64,000 bases of DNA from Clostridia bacterium (GCA_017508485.1 JAFVYV010000011.1:112962-176961), one strand, 5' to 3'; shown: positions 25,780-34,553, counted from the first letter of the stretch. A program made the numbers and translations. Notes: generated by a model not told the origin, from the sequence alone.

Positions 25780-26483
25780 TCTAAAAACTCGTTTTCATCG
25801 TAGTAGGAAAGGTGTTTTTGTTGTTTTTTTGGAACAAACAGGTAAACTATAACGCCTGCAATCAATATAAAGGTTAAAACCAAAATTATAATAGACAGCG
25901 TGTTGTTATTTTCATTTTTTATTTCTTCATCTTGGGGATTACTCACGGGTAAGTCAATAGGCTTTTCGTGAAGTGGGAGAGTGAAAGGTTTTATACTTTC
26001 CTCTCTCACAAACCCAAGTTTGCCGTTATATTCAACAAAATATAAATATTCGCCGTTTATTTGGTTGTAGCCGTAGTAGTTAAGTTTTCTATCTTCAAAA
26101 ATATATTTTGAAATTTTAGTTAAACTTAAATCTTCGTAAAGTGGCGCTGTGGAAATAGTTTCAATACTAAAAGAAAGGTAGGGAGAAAAGGTTTCTAAAT
26201 ATTCTTCTTCTACCAAAAATTCGTTCAAAACGAACCCTTCTAAACAAGGTGCAAGGCTACTTTCACCAAAACACTCTACCTTTGAAAAAACTTCCCCCTT
26301 TTCAATTATTTTTACGTAATAAGAATAGGGCAGAAAAAATAAAGGGGTGCTTTCTAAAGTGGTTTTGTAAAAGCCAACTTCTTTATCTAAAATTCTTGCG
26401 TACTTATATGAAGACGCAACCGTTTTTTCAAAAGGAATTAGCATAAAACAAACTATAAAAATTAACACAAAAAACTTTTTCAT
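25776..26483 (-). CDS. Exported SH3-like protein with C-terminal membrane anchor
   Basis: About 235 residues from the ATG at 26483, where a proper signal peptide begins (MKKFFVLIFIVCFMLIPFEK); a longer in-frame extension starts with unlikely sequence inside the terminase start. Two SH3-like beta segments are suggested (residues about 25-85 and 100-165, the second with NGEYLYFVEYNGKLGFVREE). A Pro-rich linker, one transmembrane helix near residues 195-216 and a basic/acidic 18-residue tail follow. The order signal-SH3-TM-tail repeats that of the 836-residue protein upstream. It interrupts the phage-like gene run on the opposite strand, so it was either inserted there or belongs to the system. 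Function unknown. Confidence 0.65.
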   Translation of the reverse strand: MKKFFVLIFIVCFMLIPFEKTVASSYKYARILDKEVGFYKTTLESTPLFFLPYSYYVKIIEKGEVFSKVECFGESSLAPCLEGFVLNEFLVEEEYLETFSPYLSFSIETISTAPLYEDLSLTKISKYIFEDRKLNYYGYNQINGEYLYFVEYNGKLGFVREESIKPFTLPLHEKPIDLPVSNPQDEEIKNENNNTLSIIILVLTFILIAGVIVYLFVPKKQQKHLSYYDENEFLD

Positions 26484-26553
26484 AATCGTAAGAAAAATTT
26501 TATATGTAAAAGGTTTAAGAAAAAGCGTAAAAATAGGAAAATAACAACTTTTT

Positions 26554-27990
26554 TTGTCAAAAACAAAGATGAGAGAAATTATTGAAAGAATTAAAGAAAT
26601 TGAATTAGAACAGTTAAGAAGAAAAAAAGACAATTTATCTAGTTACAACACGGGCAAAAAAATACATAAAAAGCAGGTTGCCTTCCATAAATGCAAAAAG
26701 AAAAATCGTTGGGTTTTTGGTGGAAACCGTAGTGGCAAAACGGAGTGTGGCGCAGTTGAATGTATTTATTTTGCAAGGGGAATTCACCCTTACAGGGAAA
26801 ATAAAGACAACGTTTTTGGTTGGGTAGTTTCCCTTTCAACACAAGTTCAGCGTGACGTTGCTCAAGCAAAAATACTGCACTATTTAAGAGAAGACTGGAT
26901 TGAAGATATAACAATGTTATCAGGTAAAAAAGATTCTCCAAAATACGGCGTTATTGACCAAATAAAAATTAAAAACGTTTTTGGTGGCACTTCGGTCATT
27001 GGTTTTAAGTCTTGCGACCAAGGTAGGGAAAAGTTTCAAGGTAGTTCGCTTGACTTTGTGTGGTTTGATGAAGAACCACCAAAAGATATTTACGAAGAGT
27101 GCAAAATGCGTGTTTTAGACAAAAACGGAGATATCTTCGGCACGATGACACCCTTAAAAGGGTTAACCTTTATCTATGATGAAATTTACTTAAATTCCTT
27201 TAACTCAAAAAAGGTATGGTATGAGTTTATGGAGTGGGCAGACAACCCCTTTTTAAGCAAAAAAGAAGTTAAAGAGTTAACAAACAGTCTTTCAGAAGAC
27301 CAGTTAGAATCTCGTAGGTACGGCAAGTTTAGAAGTGGCACGGGGCTTGTTTACCCAGAGTTTGATGAAAACTTGCACGTGATAGACCCTTTTAATATTC
27401 CAAACGACTGGCAAGATATTATATCTATTGACCCTGGCTTAAACAATCCACTTTCAGCGCATTGGTACGCAGTTGACTTTGACTCTAACGTGTACGTGGT
27501 TGCAGAGCATTTTGAAGGGGGAAAAGATATAGAATACCACTCTAAAAAGATAAAAGAAATAAGCAAAAAACTTAATTGGAAAAGTGATAGTAAAGGTCGC
27601 CTTTACGCTTTAATTGACTCTGCTGCAAACCAAAAAACACTTGCAGGAGTTAAAAGCGTTACGGAGACCTTTTTAGATTACGGCATACTGGTAAATCCTA
27701 ACGTAAACAAAAATATGTTTAGTGGAATTGAAAGGGTAAAATCTTACCTAAAAAAAGATAACGGCAGACCAAATATTTTTATTTTTAGAAACTGCGTTAA
27801 CCTAATACGAGAACTTAAAAGTTATTGGTGGGGTGAAAATGATACGCCTAAAAAATACGACGACCACGCGCTAGACGAACTTAGATATTACCTTATGAGT
27901 AAGCCGGAAAACCACCAAAAAGCACCGCCAAAAACAAGAATACAAAAGGATAAAGAAAGGCTATTTAGAAAAATTCAAAATGAACGATAA
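26554..27990 (+). CDS. terL: Phage terminase large subunit
   Basis: DNA-packaging motor, 478 residues from a TTG (an ATG at 26569 is an alternative; neither has a good ribosome site). ATPase: Walker A GGNRSGKT at residues 56-63, Walker B FVWFDEE at 168-174, coupling motif GTMTPLKG near 196-203. RNase H-like nuclease: SIDPG (Asp 293), ALIDSA (Asp 355) and the DDHALDELRYYL end (Asp 436/437 and 441). Both enzymatic halves are complete, so the protein should be able to translocate and cut DNA. Its stop overlaps the next gene by 11 bp, opening a tightly packed head-gene run. Confidence 0.93.
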   Translation: MSKTKMREIIERIKEIELEQLRRKKDNLSSYNTGKKIHKKQVAFHKCKKKNRWVFGGNRSGKTECGAVECIYFARGIHPYRENKDNVFGWVVSLSTQVQRDVAQAKILHYLREDWIEDITMLSGKKDSPKYGVIDQIKIKNVFGGTSVIGFKSCDQGREKFQGSSLDFVWFDEEPPKDIYEECKMRVLDKNGDIFGTMTPLKGLTFIYDEIYLNSFNSKKVWYEFMEWADNPFLSKKEVKELTNSLSEDQLESRRYGKFRSGTGLVYPEFDENLHVIDPFNIPNDWQDIISIDPGLNNPLSAHWYAVDFDSNVYVVAEHFEGGKDIEYHSKKIKEISKKLNWKSDSKGRLYALIDSAANQKTLAGVKSVTETFLDYGILVNPNVNKNMFSGIERVKSYLKKDNGRPNIFIFRNCVNLIRELKSYWWGENDTPKKYDDHALDELRYYLMSKPENHQKAPPKTRIQKDKERLFRKIQNER

Positions 27991-28252
27991 AAAGTTAAAA
28001 GATGCTCTTTATAAAAAAGCCGTAGGGTTTGAAACGGAAGAAGTCACGGAAGAATATCAGGAAAAGGAAGGGGATATTGCTCTTATAAAAAGAAAGGTGA
28101 CTAAAAAAACCGTTCCACCCGATATAACCGCCCTAAAAATGATTATGGAAGAAGAAAAGGGGGTAAGAAGTATGACTGATGAAGAGTTAGAAAAGGAAAA
28201 ACAAAGATTACTTTTGTTATTAAAAAAAGGAGAAGATGATGAAAGAGTTTAA
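27980..28252 (+). CDS. Small terminase-like protein (C-terminal half only)
   Basis: A 90-residue acidic/basic protein. ETEEVTEEYQEKEGD followed by KRKVTKKTVPPDITALKMIM resembles the C-terminal portion of phage small terminase subunits (typically an EE-Y stretch, KK-x-VPPDxxA and then NR-P). The N-terminal helix-turn-helix DNA-recognition domain of full small subunits is missing, and the usual W-L-K-N-R ending is replaced by a Glu/Leu-rich helix. It lies after terL rather than before it, overlapping both neighbours (11 bp with terL, 14-17 bp with portal), so translation is probably coupled. If the assignment is right, sequence-specific packaging recognition may be reduced or lost. Confidence 0.5.
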   Translation: MNDKKLKDALYKKAVGFETEEVTEEYQEKEGDIALIKRKVTKKTVPPDITALKMIMEEEKGVRSMTDEELEKEKQRLLLLLKKGEDDERV

Positions 28253-30029
28253 GGAAAAAATTGTAGAAGAAGTTGTAAACGACTTTATTAAACGAAGGGA
28301 AGAAAGGTTAAAACTTGAAAAACAATGGGAACTAAACCTAAAGTTTTTAGAAGGCGAGCAATATTATTCCCTTTTATCTAATGGAAGTATTATTGAAAAA
28401 GAAAAGAATTTTAGTTATGAAAAAAGGGAAGTTTACAACCATATTTTACCAATAATTGAAAGAAGACTTGCTAAATTTTCACAAATAAAACCGTTGTTTT
28501 CCGTTAGACCGACTAACGATGAAGAAAGGGAAATTAACAACGCAAAAATTGCTGAAAAGGTGCTTTCTTCTACCTTTAACAAGTTAGAAGTAGAAAAGTC
28601 TGTACTACAAGCAACAAAGTGGAGTGAAACTTTAGGCACGGCTTTTTATAAAGTTATATGGCAACATAATAGTGGCAAGGAAATAGGCAAAACGGAAGAC
28701 AAAAAGATTTTTGAAGGGGAAGTTAAAATTAGCGTAATCTCTCCTTTTGAAATTTTCCCCGATAGCCTATTTCATCAAGAAATTGAAGATTGTACTAGTT
28801 TAATCCACGCAAAGGCTATGCCTATTTTTGAAGTGGAAAAACTTTTTGGCAAAAAACTAAAGAAAATAGTAACCCGTTTTGATGAAGAAGAAGGGTTTAT
28901 TACCGTAATAGAAAAGTATGAAAGACCAACTGAAAACTACCCTTTAGGTAGGCTTATAACAGTTGCAGGTGACGAACTTTTATTTTACGGCGACCTACCT
29001 TATGAAAACGGTGATGAAGGGCAAAGGGTTTTTCCTTTCGTTAAGCAAACGGCAGGGATAATACCGGGTAATTTTTTTGGCACTTCTATCATTGAAAGGT
29101 TAATTCCAGTTCAACGCGCTTTTAACGCAATAAAAAACAGAAAGCACGAATTTTTGAACAGGTTATCTTCAGGAATAATGACGGTAGAAGACGGTGCAAT
29201 TGACACAGACGACTTAGAAACGGAAGGACTTATGCCTGGCAAGGTTATCGTTTATAGACAAGGTATGAACGCACCAAGTATGTTAAAAGAAGAACCTATT
29301 CCAACCGAATTTTCTTTAGAAGAAGAAAGGCTTTTAACGGAATTCGTTTCAATTAGTGGCATAAACGACGTTATGAACAGCGTGTTAAGTCCTAAGGTAA
29401 CAAGCGCAACTGCGTTAGAAGTTTTAGCAAGACAGGAAAACGAAAAACTTCTTTTAGAAGCGGAAAATATAAGAAACTGTTGTTTAATTTTAGCAAAAAT
29501 GGTTTTAAGACTTTATAGGCAATTTATTAAAGGCGTAAGGATTATGAAGGAAGTTGAAACTGATGCAGAAAACAAAATATTTTACGTTGATAAAAGCGTT
29601 ATGCAAAGCGACGACGTTTATATTGATAGCGAAAATGAAATGTTGTTTACGCAAAGCCAAAAAAAGGAAATGCTTTTTAAACTTTACGAAAGTGGACTTT
29701 TAACAAACGGCAACGGTGTTTTAAGTACGGTGGTTAAAGAAAAAATGCTAAAACTTTTAGGGTATAAAAACCTATCAAGTGAAAATAGCGTTATTTCCCT
29801 TCACGAACAAAAAGCAGATGCTGAAAACAAAAAAATAGCAAAAGAAAAAATAGAAGTAGACTTAATTGATAATGACGAAATACACCTAACCGAACATACT
29901 AAATATATTTTATGTGAGTATGAAAACTTAACTAAAGAACAAAAGGAAAGGGTATTTTATCATATACAAAAGCACAAAGAAAATCAAAAAAAGGAGAACG
30001 AATATGCAAGAACCCGAAAAGAAAATTAA
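28239..30029 (+). CDS. Phage portal protein (P22 type)
   Basis: About 596 residues; the second of two adjacent ATGs (28239) is better spaced from AAAGGAG. The N-terminal region (residues 15-100: EERLKLEKQWELNLKFLEGEQ, then the VYNHILPIIERRLAKFSQIKP run) and the central SPFEIFPD, IPGNFFGTSIIERLIPVQ and AFNAIKNRKHEFLNRLSSG match podovirus P22-type portals. TSATALEVLARQENEK lies in the later stem/clip part. It forms the dodecameric DNA channel in one capsid vertex. The length is somewhat short of P22 gp1, mainly at the C-terminal barrel, which is not needed for packaging. The frame is intact and overlaps the scaffold gene by 26 bp. Confidence 0.88.
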   Translation: MKEFKEKIVEEVVNDFIKRREERLKLEKQWELNLKFLEGEQYYSLLSNGSIIEKEKNFSYEKREVYNHILPIIERRLAKFSQIKPLFSVRPTNDEEREINNAKIAEKVLSSTFNKLEVEKSVLQATKWSETLGTAFYKVIWQHNSGKEIGKTEDKKIFEGEVKISVISPFEIFPDSLFHQEIEDCTSLIHAKAMPIFEVEKLFGKKLKKIVTRFDEEEGFITVIEKYERPTENYPLGRLITVAGDELLFYGDLPYENGDEGQRVFPFVKQTAGIIPGNFFGTSIIERLIPVQRAFNAIKNRKHEFLNRLSSGIMTVEDGAIDTDDLETEGLMPGKVIVYRQGMNAPSMLKEEPIPTEFSLEEERLLTEFVSISGINDVMNSVLSPKVTSATALEVLARQENEKLLLEAENIRNCCLILAKMVLRLYRQFIKGVRIMKEVETDAENKIFYVDKSVMQSDDVYIDSENEMLFTQSQKKEMLFKLYESGLLTNGNGVLSTVVKEKMLKLLGYKNLSSENSVISLHEQKADAENKKIAKEKIEVDLIDNDEIHLTEHTKYILCEYENLTKEQKERVFYHIQKHKENQKKENEYARTRKEN

Positions 30030-30378
30030 CGATACTACTGAAGTAGTAGAATTAGAAGAAGGCAAATTAGGAAAATTCAAAGACGTAAACGCCCTTTTAG
30101 ACGCGTACAATTCTTTACAGTCTGAATTTACCAAACGCTGTCAGAAGATTAAAGAGTTAGAAGCGACTACTACCGAACTAAACAAGGTGGTAGAAGAATC
30201 TTTGAGCCAAGAAAAAAGAGATGAAATTATTAAAGATTACCTAAAAGAAATTTTATCTCTTTCACAAAAAAGCGTGGTTATGGACGGCTCTGGCGTTACC
30301 GTGAAAACGCCTATGAACCGACCAAAAACTATTGCAGAAGCCGGTGAACTTACTAAAAGTTTTATGGCAAAAGAATAA
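30004..30378 (+). CDS. Phage scaffold-like protein
   Basis: A 124-residue, highly charged helical protein between portal and capsid, the usual place for scaffold. The motif GKFKDVNALLDAYNSLQSEF followed by TKRCQKIKELE is one I associate with short scaffold-like proteins in Firmicute phages. It has a central coiled coil (about residues 35-75) and ends in a basic, proline-containing tail. It would guide capsid assembly and then leave the shell. A GGAGAACGAAT site lies before the ATG inside the portal gene. The assignment is by context and motif. Confidence 0.65.
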   Translation: MQEPEKKINDTTEVVELEEGKLGKFKDVNALLDAYNSLQSEFTKRCQKIKELEATTTELNKVVEESLSQEKRDEIIKDYLKEILSLSQKSVVMDGSGVTVKTPMNRPKTIAEAGELTKSFMAKE

Positions 30379-30402
30379 TTTTTTTATAAATAAGGAGAAG
30401 AT

Positions 30403-31572
30403 ATGGCAGTAACATTAACAAACGCAGATAAAGCGTTAAAATCATTTTATTTAGACGTTGCTAAAGAGCAACTAGACCAAAACACAAACCCATTTTTAGC
30501 AGAAATTAAAAAGACTACTGAAGATGTTTGGGGTAAGGAAATTAGAAAACTTGCAATTTACGGTGTAAACGGTGGTATCGGCGCAGGTACTGAAACCGGC
30601 GACCTACCTGAAGCAACCGGCAACAATTACGAAAACTTTGTATTAAGTTTAAAAAACCTTTACGGCACTATTGAAATTTCAGACAAGGCCGTAAGGGCGT
30701 CTGAAAACAACAGCGGGGCTTTTGTAAACCTATTAAACGCTGAAATGGACGGCTTAATTAAAGCGTCAACTTTCAACTTTGGCAGAATGCTTTTTGGTGA
30801 TGGAAGTGGCGTTTTAGCAACCGTTTCAAAGGTGGAAAATGGCGTTATCACTTTAGATAGCGTAAAAAATATCGTAGAAGGTATGGTTGTTGATTTTAGA
30901 GATGCTTTTGGTAATTTAATTGAAAGCGCAAAGCAAAGAAAGGTGCTATCAGTTGACAGAAAGAACAAAACTATTGCCGTTGGTGGCGTAAGCGTAGCAG
31001 ATGAAGTTGTAGGCGCAACCGTTTGTATTCAAGGCTCTTACCAAAACGAACTAACAGGCTTAAAGGCAATTTTTGATAAAGAAGGTTCACTTTACGGTTT
31101 AGATAGAAAGTCACACACTTGGCTTGCCCCTTATATTAAGGAAGAACAAGGCGAAATTACTGAAAAGGCTATTCAAACTGCACTTGACACTATTGAAGAA
31201 CAAAGTGGCTCACAAGTAAACTTTATTATTTGTTCACTTGGCGTTAGAAGAGCATTACAAGAAATTTTTTCAAAATCAAACACAAGAACGGATACTATGA
31301 ATTTAGCAGGTGGCTACAAGGCTATTAGTTATAACGGTATTCCTATTATCGCCGACAGATTTTGCCCTGAAGGAACAATGTATTTACTAAATACTGAAGA
31401 CTTTGCCCTTCATCAACTTTGCGACTGGCAATGGCTTGAAGGGGAAGACGGCAAAGTTCTTTCACAAATTCCAGGCAAACCAATTTACACGGCAACTTTA
31501 GTAAAATACGCAGACCTACTTTGCAGTAAGCCTTGCGGACAAGGTATGATTACAGGCATTACGGAAGGTTAA
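30403..31572 (+). CDS. Phage major capsid protein (HK97 fold)
   Basis: 389 residues with the best ribosome site of the module (AAGGAG). The N-terminal arm (ALKSFYLDVAKEQLDQNTNP) leads to an HK97-like core: LYGTIEISDKAVRASENNSG (the E-loop/spine region), FNFGRMLFGDGSG, and the A-domain motifs INFIICSLGVRRALQE-like (NFIICSLGVRRALQEIF), GYKAISYNGIPIIADRFCPEGTMYLLNTEDF. The SYNGIPII-DRFCPEGTMYLLN pattern is typical of P22/Sf6-type and related siphovirus capsids with an inserted domain near residues 150-215. Four cysteines (as counted in the C-terminal half) are present. The gene is intact and shows host-like codon use. Confidence 0.88.
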   Translation: MAVTLTNADKALKSFYLDVAKEQLDQNTNPFLAEIKKTTEDVWGKEIRKLAIYGVNGGIGAGTETGDLPEATGNNYENFVLSLKNLYGTIEISDKAVRASENNSGAFVNLLNAEMDGLIKASTFNFGRMLFGDGSGVLATVSKVENGVITLDSVKNIVEGMVVDFRDAFGNLIESAKQRKVLSVDRKNKTIAVGGVSVADEVVGATVCIQGSYQNELTGLKAIFDKEGSLYGLDRKSHTWLAPYIKEEQGEITEKAIQTALDTIEEQSGSQVNFIICSLGVRRALQEIFSKSNTRTDTMNLAGGYKAISYNGIPIIADRFCPEGTMYLLNTEDFALHQLCDWQWLEGEDGKVLSQIPGKPIYTATLVKYADLLCSKPCGQGMITGITEG

Positions 31573-31577
31573 TAGAT

Positions 31578-32144
31578 ATGAAACTAAAAGAGATAATTAA
31601 AAGCACAGCCATTTTACTTGGTAGAGAAGACGTTATTTCTTTTATTGAAAACGGTTATGCAGAAAACGTAGAAATAACCAAAAAAGACCTTTTAAGTTTT
31701 GTTTGGTCGGCTAACTTCGTAATCAACGAATTAACGACCTATTTGCCTATTGAAAGGTGGGAAAGAAGAGTGGTTATCGAAGGGAAAATTCCCTTCGATA
31801 CACTTAATCACCGTATTTTTAAGATAAAAGAAATTTTAGATTTAGACGGAAACAAAGTGGACTATAAAGCCTTTTCAGATTACGTTAAAATTAAAAACGG
31901 AACTTACGACTTTTTCTACTACTGTGTTCCTACTAACGTTTCTTTAGAAGATGAAATTATTTATACTGAAACGGAAGTGCCTGAAAGAATTTTCGTGTAC
32001 GGCATAGCAAGAGAAATGTGTATGATAGAAGGTCGCTTTGACGAAGCAGAAAGGTGGCAAAAAAAGTTTGAAAAGGGTGTTTTAGACAGCATAAAACCAA
32101 ACAGACTAAAAAACGTTGTTATTAAAGAGAGGGCGTTTTACTAA
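31578..32144 (+). CDS. Phage head-completion/connector-like protein
   Basis: 188 residues from the ATG at 31578, 6 bp after the capsid stop, with GGAAGG upstream; an earlier in-frame start would overlap the capsid gene. The helical N-terminal part (KLKEIIKSTAILLGREDVIS) and helical C-terminal part (ERIFVYGIAREMCMIEGRFDEAERWQKKFE) enclose a small beta region. This resembles head-tail connector/adaptor proteins (gp4/gp6-like) that dock under the portal, and it sits exactly where such a protein is expected after the capsid gene. Its stop and the next start share a base. Assigned from position and architecture. Confidence 0.55.
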   Translation: MKLKEIIKSTAILLGREDVISFIENGYAENVEITKKDLLSFVWSANFVINELTTYLPIERWERRVVIEGKIPFDTLNHRIFKIKEILDLDGNKVDYKAFSDYVKIKNGTYDFFYYCVPTNVSLEDEIIYTETEVPERIFVYGIAREMCMIEGRFDEAERWQKKFEKGVLDSIKPNRLKNVVIKERAFY

Positions 32145-33019
32145 TGGCTACAAGGAACGAAAAATCAAAAAGCGTAAACCTATCTTTTATTGATATTTTA
32201 GACCACGCTTTTAACTTTAAGGTAAAAGAAAATTTAGAAGTTATAAATCCTTTATCTATTGAAGTAGAAAGGGTAGAAGACAAGGTCGTTTATAACGGAA
32301 CAACTTTTACTATTAAAGATAACCAAATTTTATTTACCTTTTTAAGTGGGGAAAGTGGTAGCATAAATATAGATAGCGCTTGTGGGAAAGTATTAAAAAT
32401 AGCCTATTACAATAGTGCTATTTATATCTTTTGCGAAAGGGTTATTTTGCGCCTAATTCCAGCAGGAAACCCTTTAGATTTTAGGCTAGAAAAGTTAGAC
32501 CTTTTAGTAGAAAATATAGTTAAAGATAGCATTTTAGTAGTTGGCGATAGAATAGTTTTCGTAAGCAACAATACTCTTTTTGAATTAGTTAAAGACAGGC
32601 TTTATTTAGTAAACACCGTTTATGATGGTAAACTTGACTTTTCTTTAGGAGTTGCCAAAGAAAACGGTGGATACGAATACTTTTTTTCTTCTAAGGTTTT
32701 TAATAAAAACGGGGTTAGATTAAACTATAATCCCTTAACTAAAACAACCTGTTTACTTAATGATGAAACCCCTTATTTTGTTAGTAAACCACTAACTTTT
32801 AATAGTGATGCAGTAAAAAATATTGAGCAGATAAGTTTTTATATAGACGGGGAAGTTTTGATGGTGTTATCTACCGACACCACCGTTAAAAGGTACAACC
32901 TAAAACCTGGCGAAAAGGTTATTAAACCTTATCTAAAATGCAGGGCTTTTAAGGTGGAATTTTTACTTAAAAGTGGCAAAAAAATAGAAAACTTAAAGGT
33001 AAAATACTCTAAGTTATAA
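32144..33019 (+). CDS. Beta-rich phage-module protein, possible gp10-like DNA stabilisation/plug protein
   Basis: 291 residues, almost entirely beta-strand with alternating hydrophobics (KIAYYNSAIYIFCERVILRL, DRIVFVSNNTLFELVKDRLY), suggestive of a small propeller. In P22-like phages the protein after the gp4 adaptor is gp10, a propeller-like hub that helps close the portal and hold packaged DNA; order and fold type fit, but the sequence is short and I cannot claim homology. If so, the module could make closed, DNA-filled heads without a tail. Its start overlaps the upstream stop by one base; no signal peptide. Confidence 0.45.
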   Translation: MATRNEKSKSVNLSFIDILDHAFNFKVKENLEVINPLSIEVERVEDKVVYNGTTFTIKDNQILFTFLSGESGSINIDSACGKVLKIAYYNSAIYIFCERVILRLIPAGNPLDFRLEKLDLLVENIVKDSILVVGDRIVFVSNNTLFELVKDRLYLVNTVYDGKLDFSLGVAKENGGYEYFFSSKVFNKNGVRLNYNPLTKTTCLLNDETPYFVSKPLTFNSDAVKNIEQISFYIDGEVLMVLSTDTTVKRYNLKPGEKVIKPYLKCRAFKVEFLLKSGKKIENLKVKYSKL

Positions 33020-33029
33020 GGAGATAGAT

Positions 33030-33923
33030 ATGGTATTTGACACACCAAAAACAAAGCAAGAACTAAAAGAAGTGCTAAAAGAAATTTACGACCACTACGT
33101 TAACCCAAAAGACCAGTTTGAAGAAGTTGAGTTAGAAGATTTAACTTTAGAAAAACTTGAGCCTACTATCGTTAGTGAAGAAGAACTTGAAAGTTTAGCA
33201 ACCGACTATTTAGCCCTTTCACATCAACAAGAAATTGAAGAAAAGAGATTAAAGTTATCTTCTTCAATTTCTGCGCTTAATAGCGAAAAGCAAACTTTAA
33301 CTAAAGAAGTAGAAAAATTAAAAGAAGAGTTAATTAAAAGGTACGAACTATTAAAAGAAAGCGTTACGGAAAAAGCAATAAAACAAGGCATTATAAACTC
33401 CACTTTAGTAGTAAATAAACTAGCCGATATAGAAAAAGAAAAGGCAAATAAGTTAGCCGATATTGAGTTTGAGTATGCTGTAAAAATTTCTTCAATAGAT
33501 GAAAAAATAACTGCGTTAACTTTAGAACTAACTGAAGTAGAAGAAAGTTTTACCCTAAAACATTTTGATGAAATTAAAAAGAAAAAGTTAGAACTAAAAG
33601 AAAGTTATGAAGAAAAAGAGTTAGAAGTATTAAAATACAACAACCAAGTAGAAGAAAGGCTTGTAAAGTACAGAAACAGCCTTAATAAAATAAGGCAAGA
33701 CCTTTACTTTGAATACTTAAAAATTAAAGCGCAGGGCCTTTCTGAAGAACAACTTGTTGCAGCAGGATATTATTCTGCCGTAATAAAAGCGTGTAACGCA
33801 TACTATTACACTCTTTCTCCGCAAGAAGCCTACTCAGATTTTTTAGAAGATGAAGATATGCCTATATATTTAGGTCGCTTTTACGCAAATATGATAACCT
33901 TATACACTACAAGACTTGCTTAA
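33030..33923 (+). CDS. Long coiled-coil protein ending the capsid module
   Basis: 297 residues. Residues about 75-225 form a long, highly charged coiled coil, with an internal near-repeat (VNKLADIEKEKANKLADIEFE). The C-terminal 70 residues are different, aromatic and helical (YYSAVIKACNAYYYTLSPQ, YLGRFYANMITLYTTR). A tail-needle role (trimeric coiled coil, gp26-like) or a minor internal/ejection protein is possible by position after a gp10-like gene; neither is demonstrated. A good AAGGAGATAG site precedes the ATG. The gene is followed directly by a strong terminator, ending the head operon. Confidence 0.5.
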   Translation: MVFDTPKTKQELKEVLKEIYDHYVNPKDQFEEVELEDLTLEKLEPTIVSEEELESLATDYLALSHQQEIEEKRLKLSSSISALNSEKQTLTKEVEKLKEELIKRYELLKESVTEKAIKQGIINSTLVVNKLADIEKEKANKLADIEFEYAVKISSIDEKITALTLELTEVEESFTLKHFDEIKKKKLELKESYEEKELEVLKYNNQVEERLVKYRNSLNKIRQDLYFEYLKIKAQGLSEEQLVAAGYYSAVIKACNAYYYTLSPQEAYSDFLEDEDMPIYLGRFYANMITLYTTRLA

Positions 33924-33940
33924 AAAAATAATTATGAAAA
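33923..33940 (+). repeat. Direct repeat, copy 1, left border of the toxin-immunity cassette
   Basis: AAAAAATAATTATGAAAA, starting at the last base of the stop codon of the coiled-coil gene and running into its terminator. The same 18 bases recur at 34831-34848, again at a stop codon and again running into a terminator. Confidence 0.75.
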
Positions 33941-33972
33941 ACAAACTAGTATTTTTTACTAGTTTGTTTTGC
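33938..33972 (+). terminator. Rho-independent terminator after the capsid module
   Basis: A 14-bp stem (33938-33951 with 33957-33970), T5 loop. Confidence 0.88.
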
Positions 33973-33995
33973 TTTTATAGAAAGGATATGTTAAA

Positions 33996-34544
33996 ATGAA
34001 AAAGTTAGGAGAAATAACAAAAAAAATATTAGAATTTTTTTTATCGTTAAAAGATGATGATTGGGTTGAGTGGAAGGCTACGGCTAATGATTGGCAAGAT
34101 AATTGTGATAAATTTCACGAGTGCTATTTTATTGTGAAACAAATGCCTAAGTATCCACAACACTCAAATTGTAGATGTTTACTTAAAAAAATTTCAAAAC
34201 CAGTTCCAAATATTACGGCAAACGCAACTTGTGATTTTCAAAAATTTGCAGGGTATGTTTTTAGCGATAAGTATAGAGATGGAAAAAAGGAAATATTTGA
34301 AAGTTGGGGATATACTATAGAAGATAGCGCATATTTACAGAAACTTTATACTGCTCAAGCAATAGAAAAATATTGTAATGGTGAGTATGAATATGTGGGG
34401 ACAAATAATTATTCCGCTAAAATAAGTATTGAAATTGTTCTTGAAAATAAAAATGGTAAAAAACAATTGATAAAAACTATATGGAGTGTTGGTAAAAAAG
34501 GGGAAATAACACTTATTACTCCATATTCTGGACACAAATATTAG
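33996..34544 (+). CDS. MuF-like minor head protein remnant fused to a probable toxin domain
   Basis: 182 residues. The HSNCRC motif at residues 56-61 (usual form HPNCRC) is the hallmark of the C-terminal end of Mu gpF/SPP1 gp7-type minor head proteins; the rest of the MuF domain is missing or very short (residues 1-55). After a short linker, residues 80-182 form a separate alpha/beta domain (KFAGYVFSDKYRDGKKEIFE, LIKTIWSVGKKGEITLITPY) resembling the DUF6883 type found at the C-termini of polymorphic and MuF toxins. The next gene is a DUF4926-like putative immunity gene. Base and codon use (AAT, GAT, TTT preferred) is AT-richer than the capsid genes, suggesting later acquisition. Toxin activity is unknown. 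Confidence 0.6.
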   Translation: MKKLGEITKKILEFFLSLKDDDWVEWKATANDWQDNCDKFHECYFIVKQMPKYPQHSNCRCLLKKISKPVPNITANATCDFQKFAGYVFSDKYRDGKKEIFESWGYTIEDSAYLQKLYTAQAIEKYCNGEYEYVGTNNYSAKISIEIVLENKNGKKQLIKTIWSVGKKGEITLITPYSGHKY

Positions 34545-34553
34545 GAGAATATT

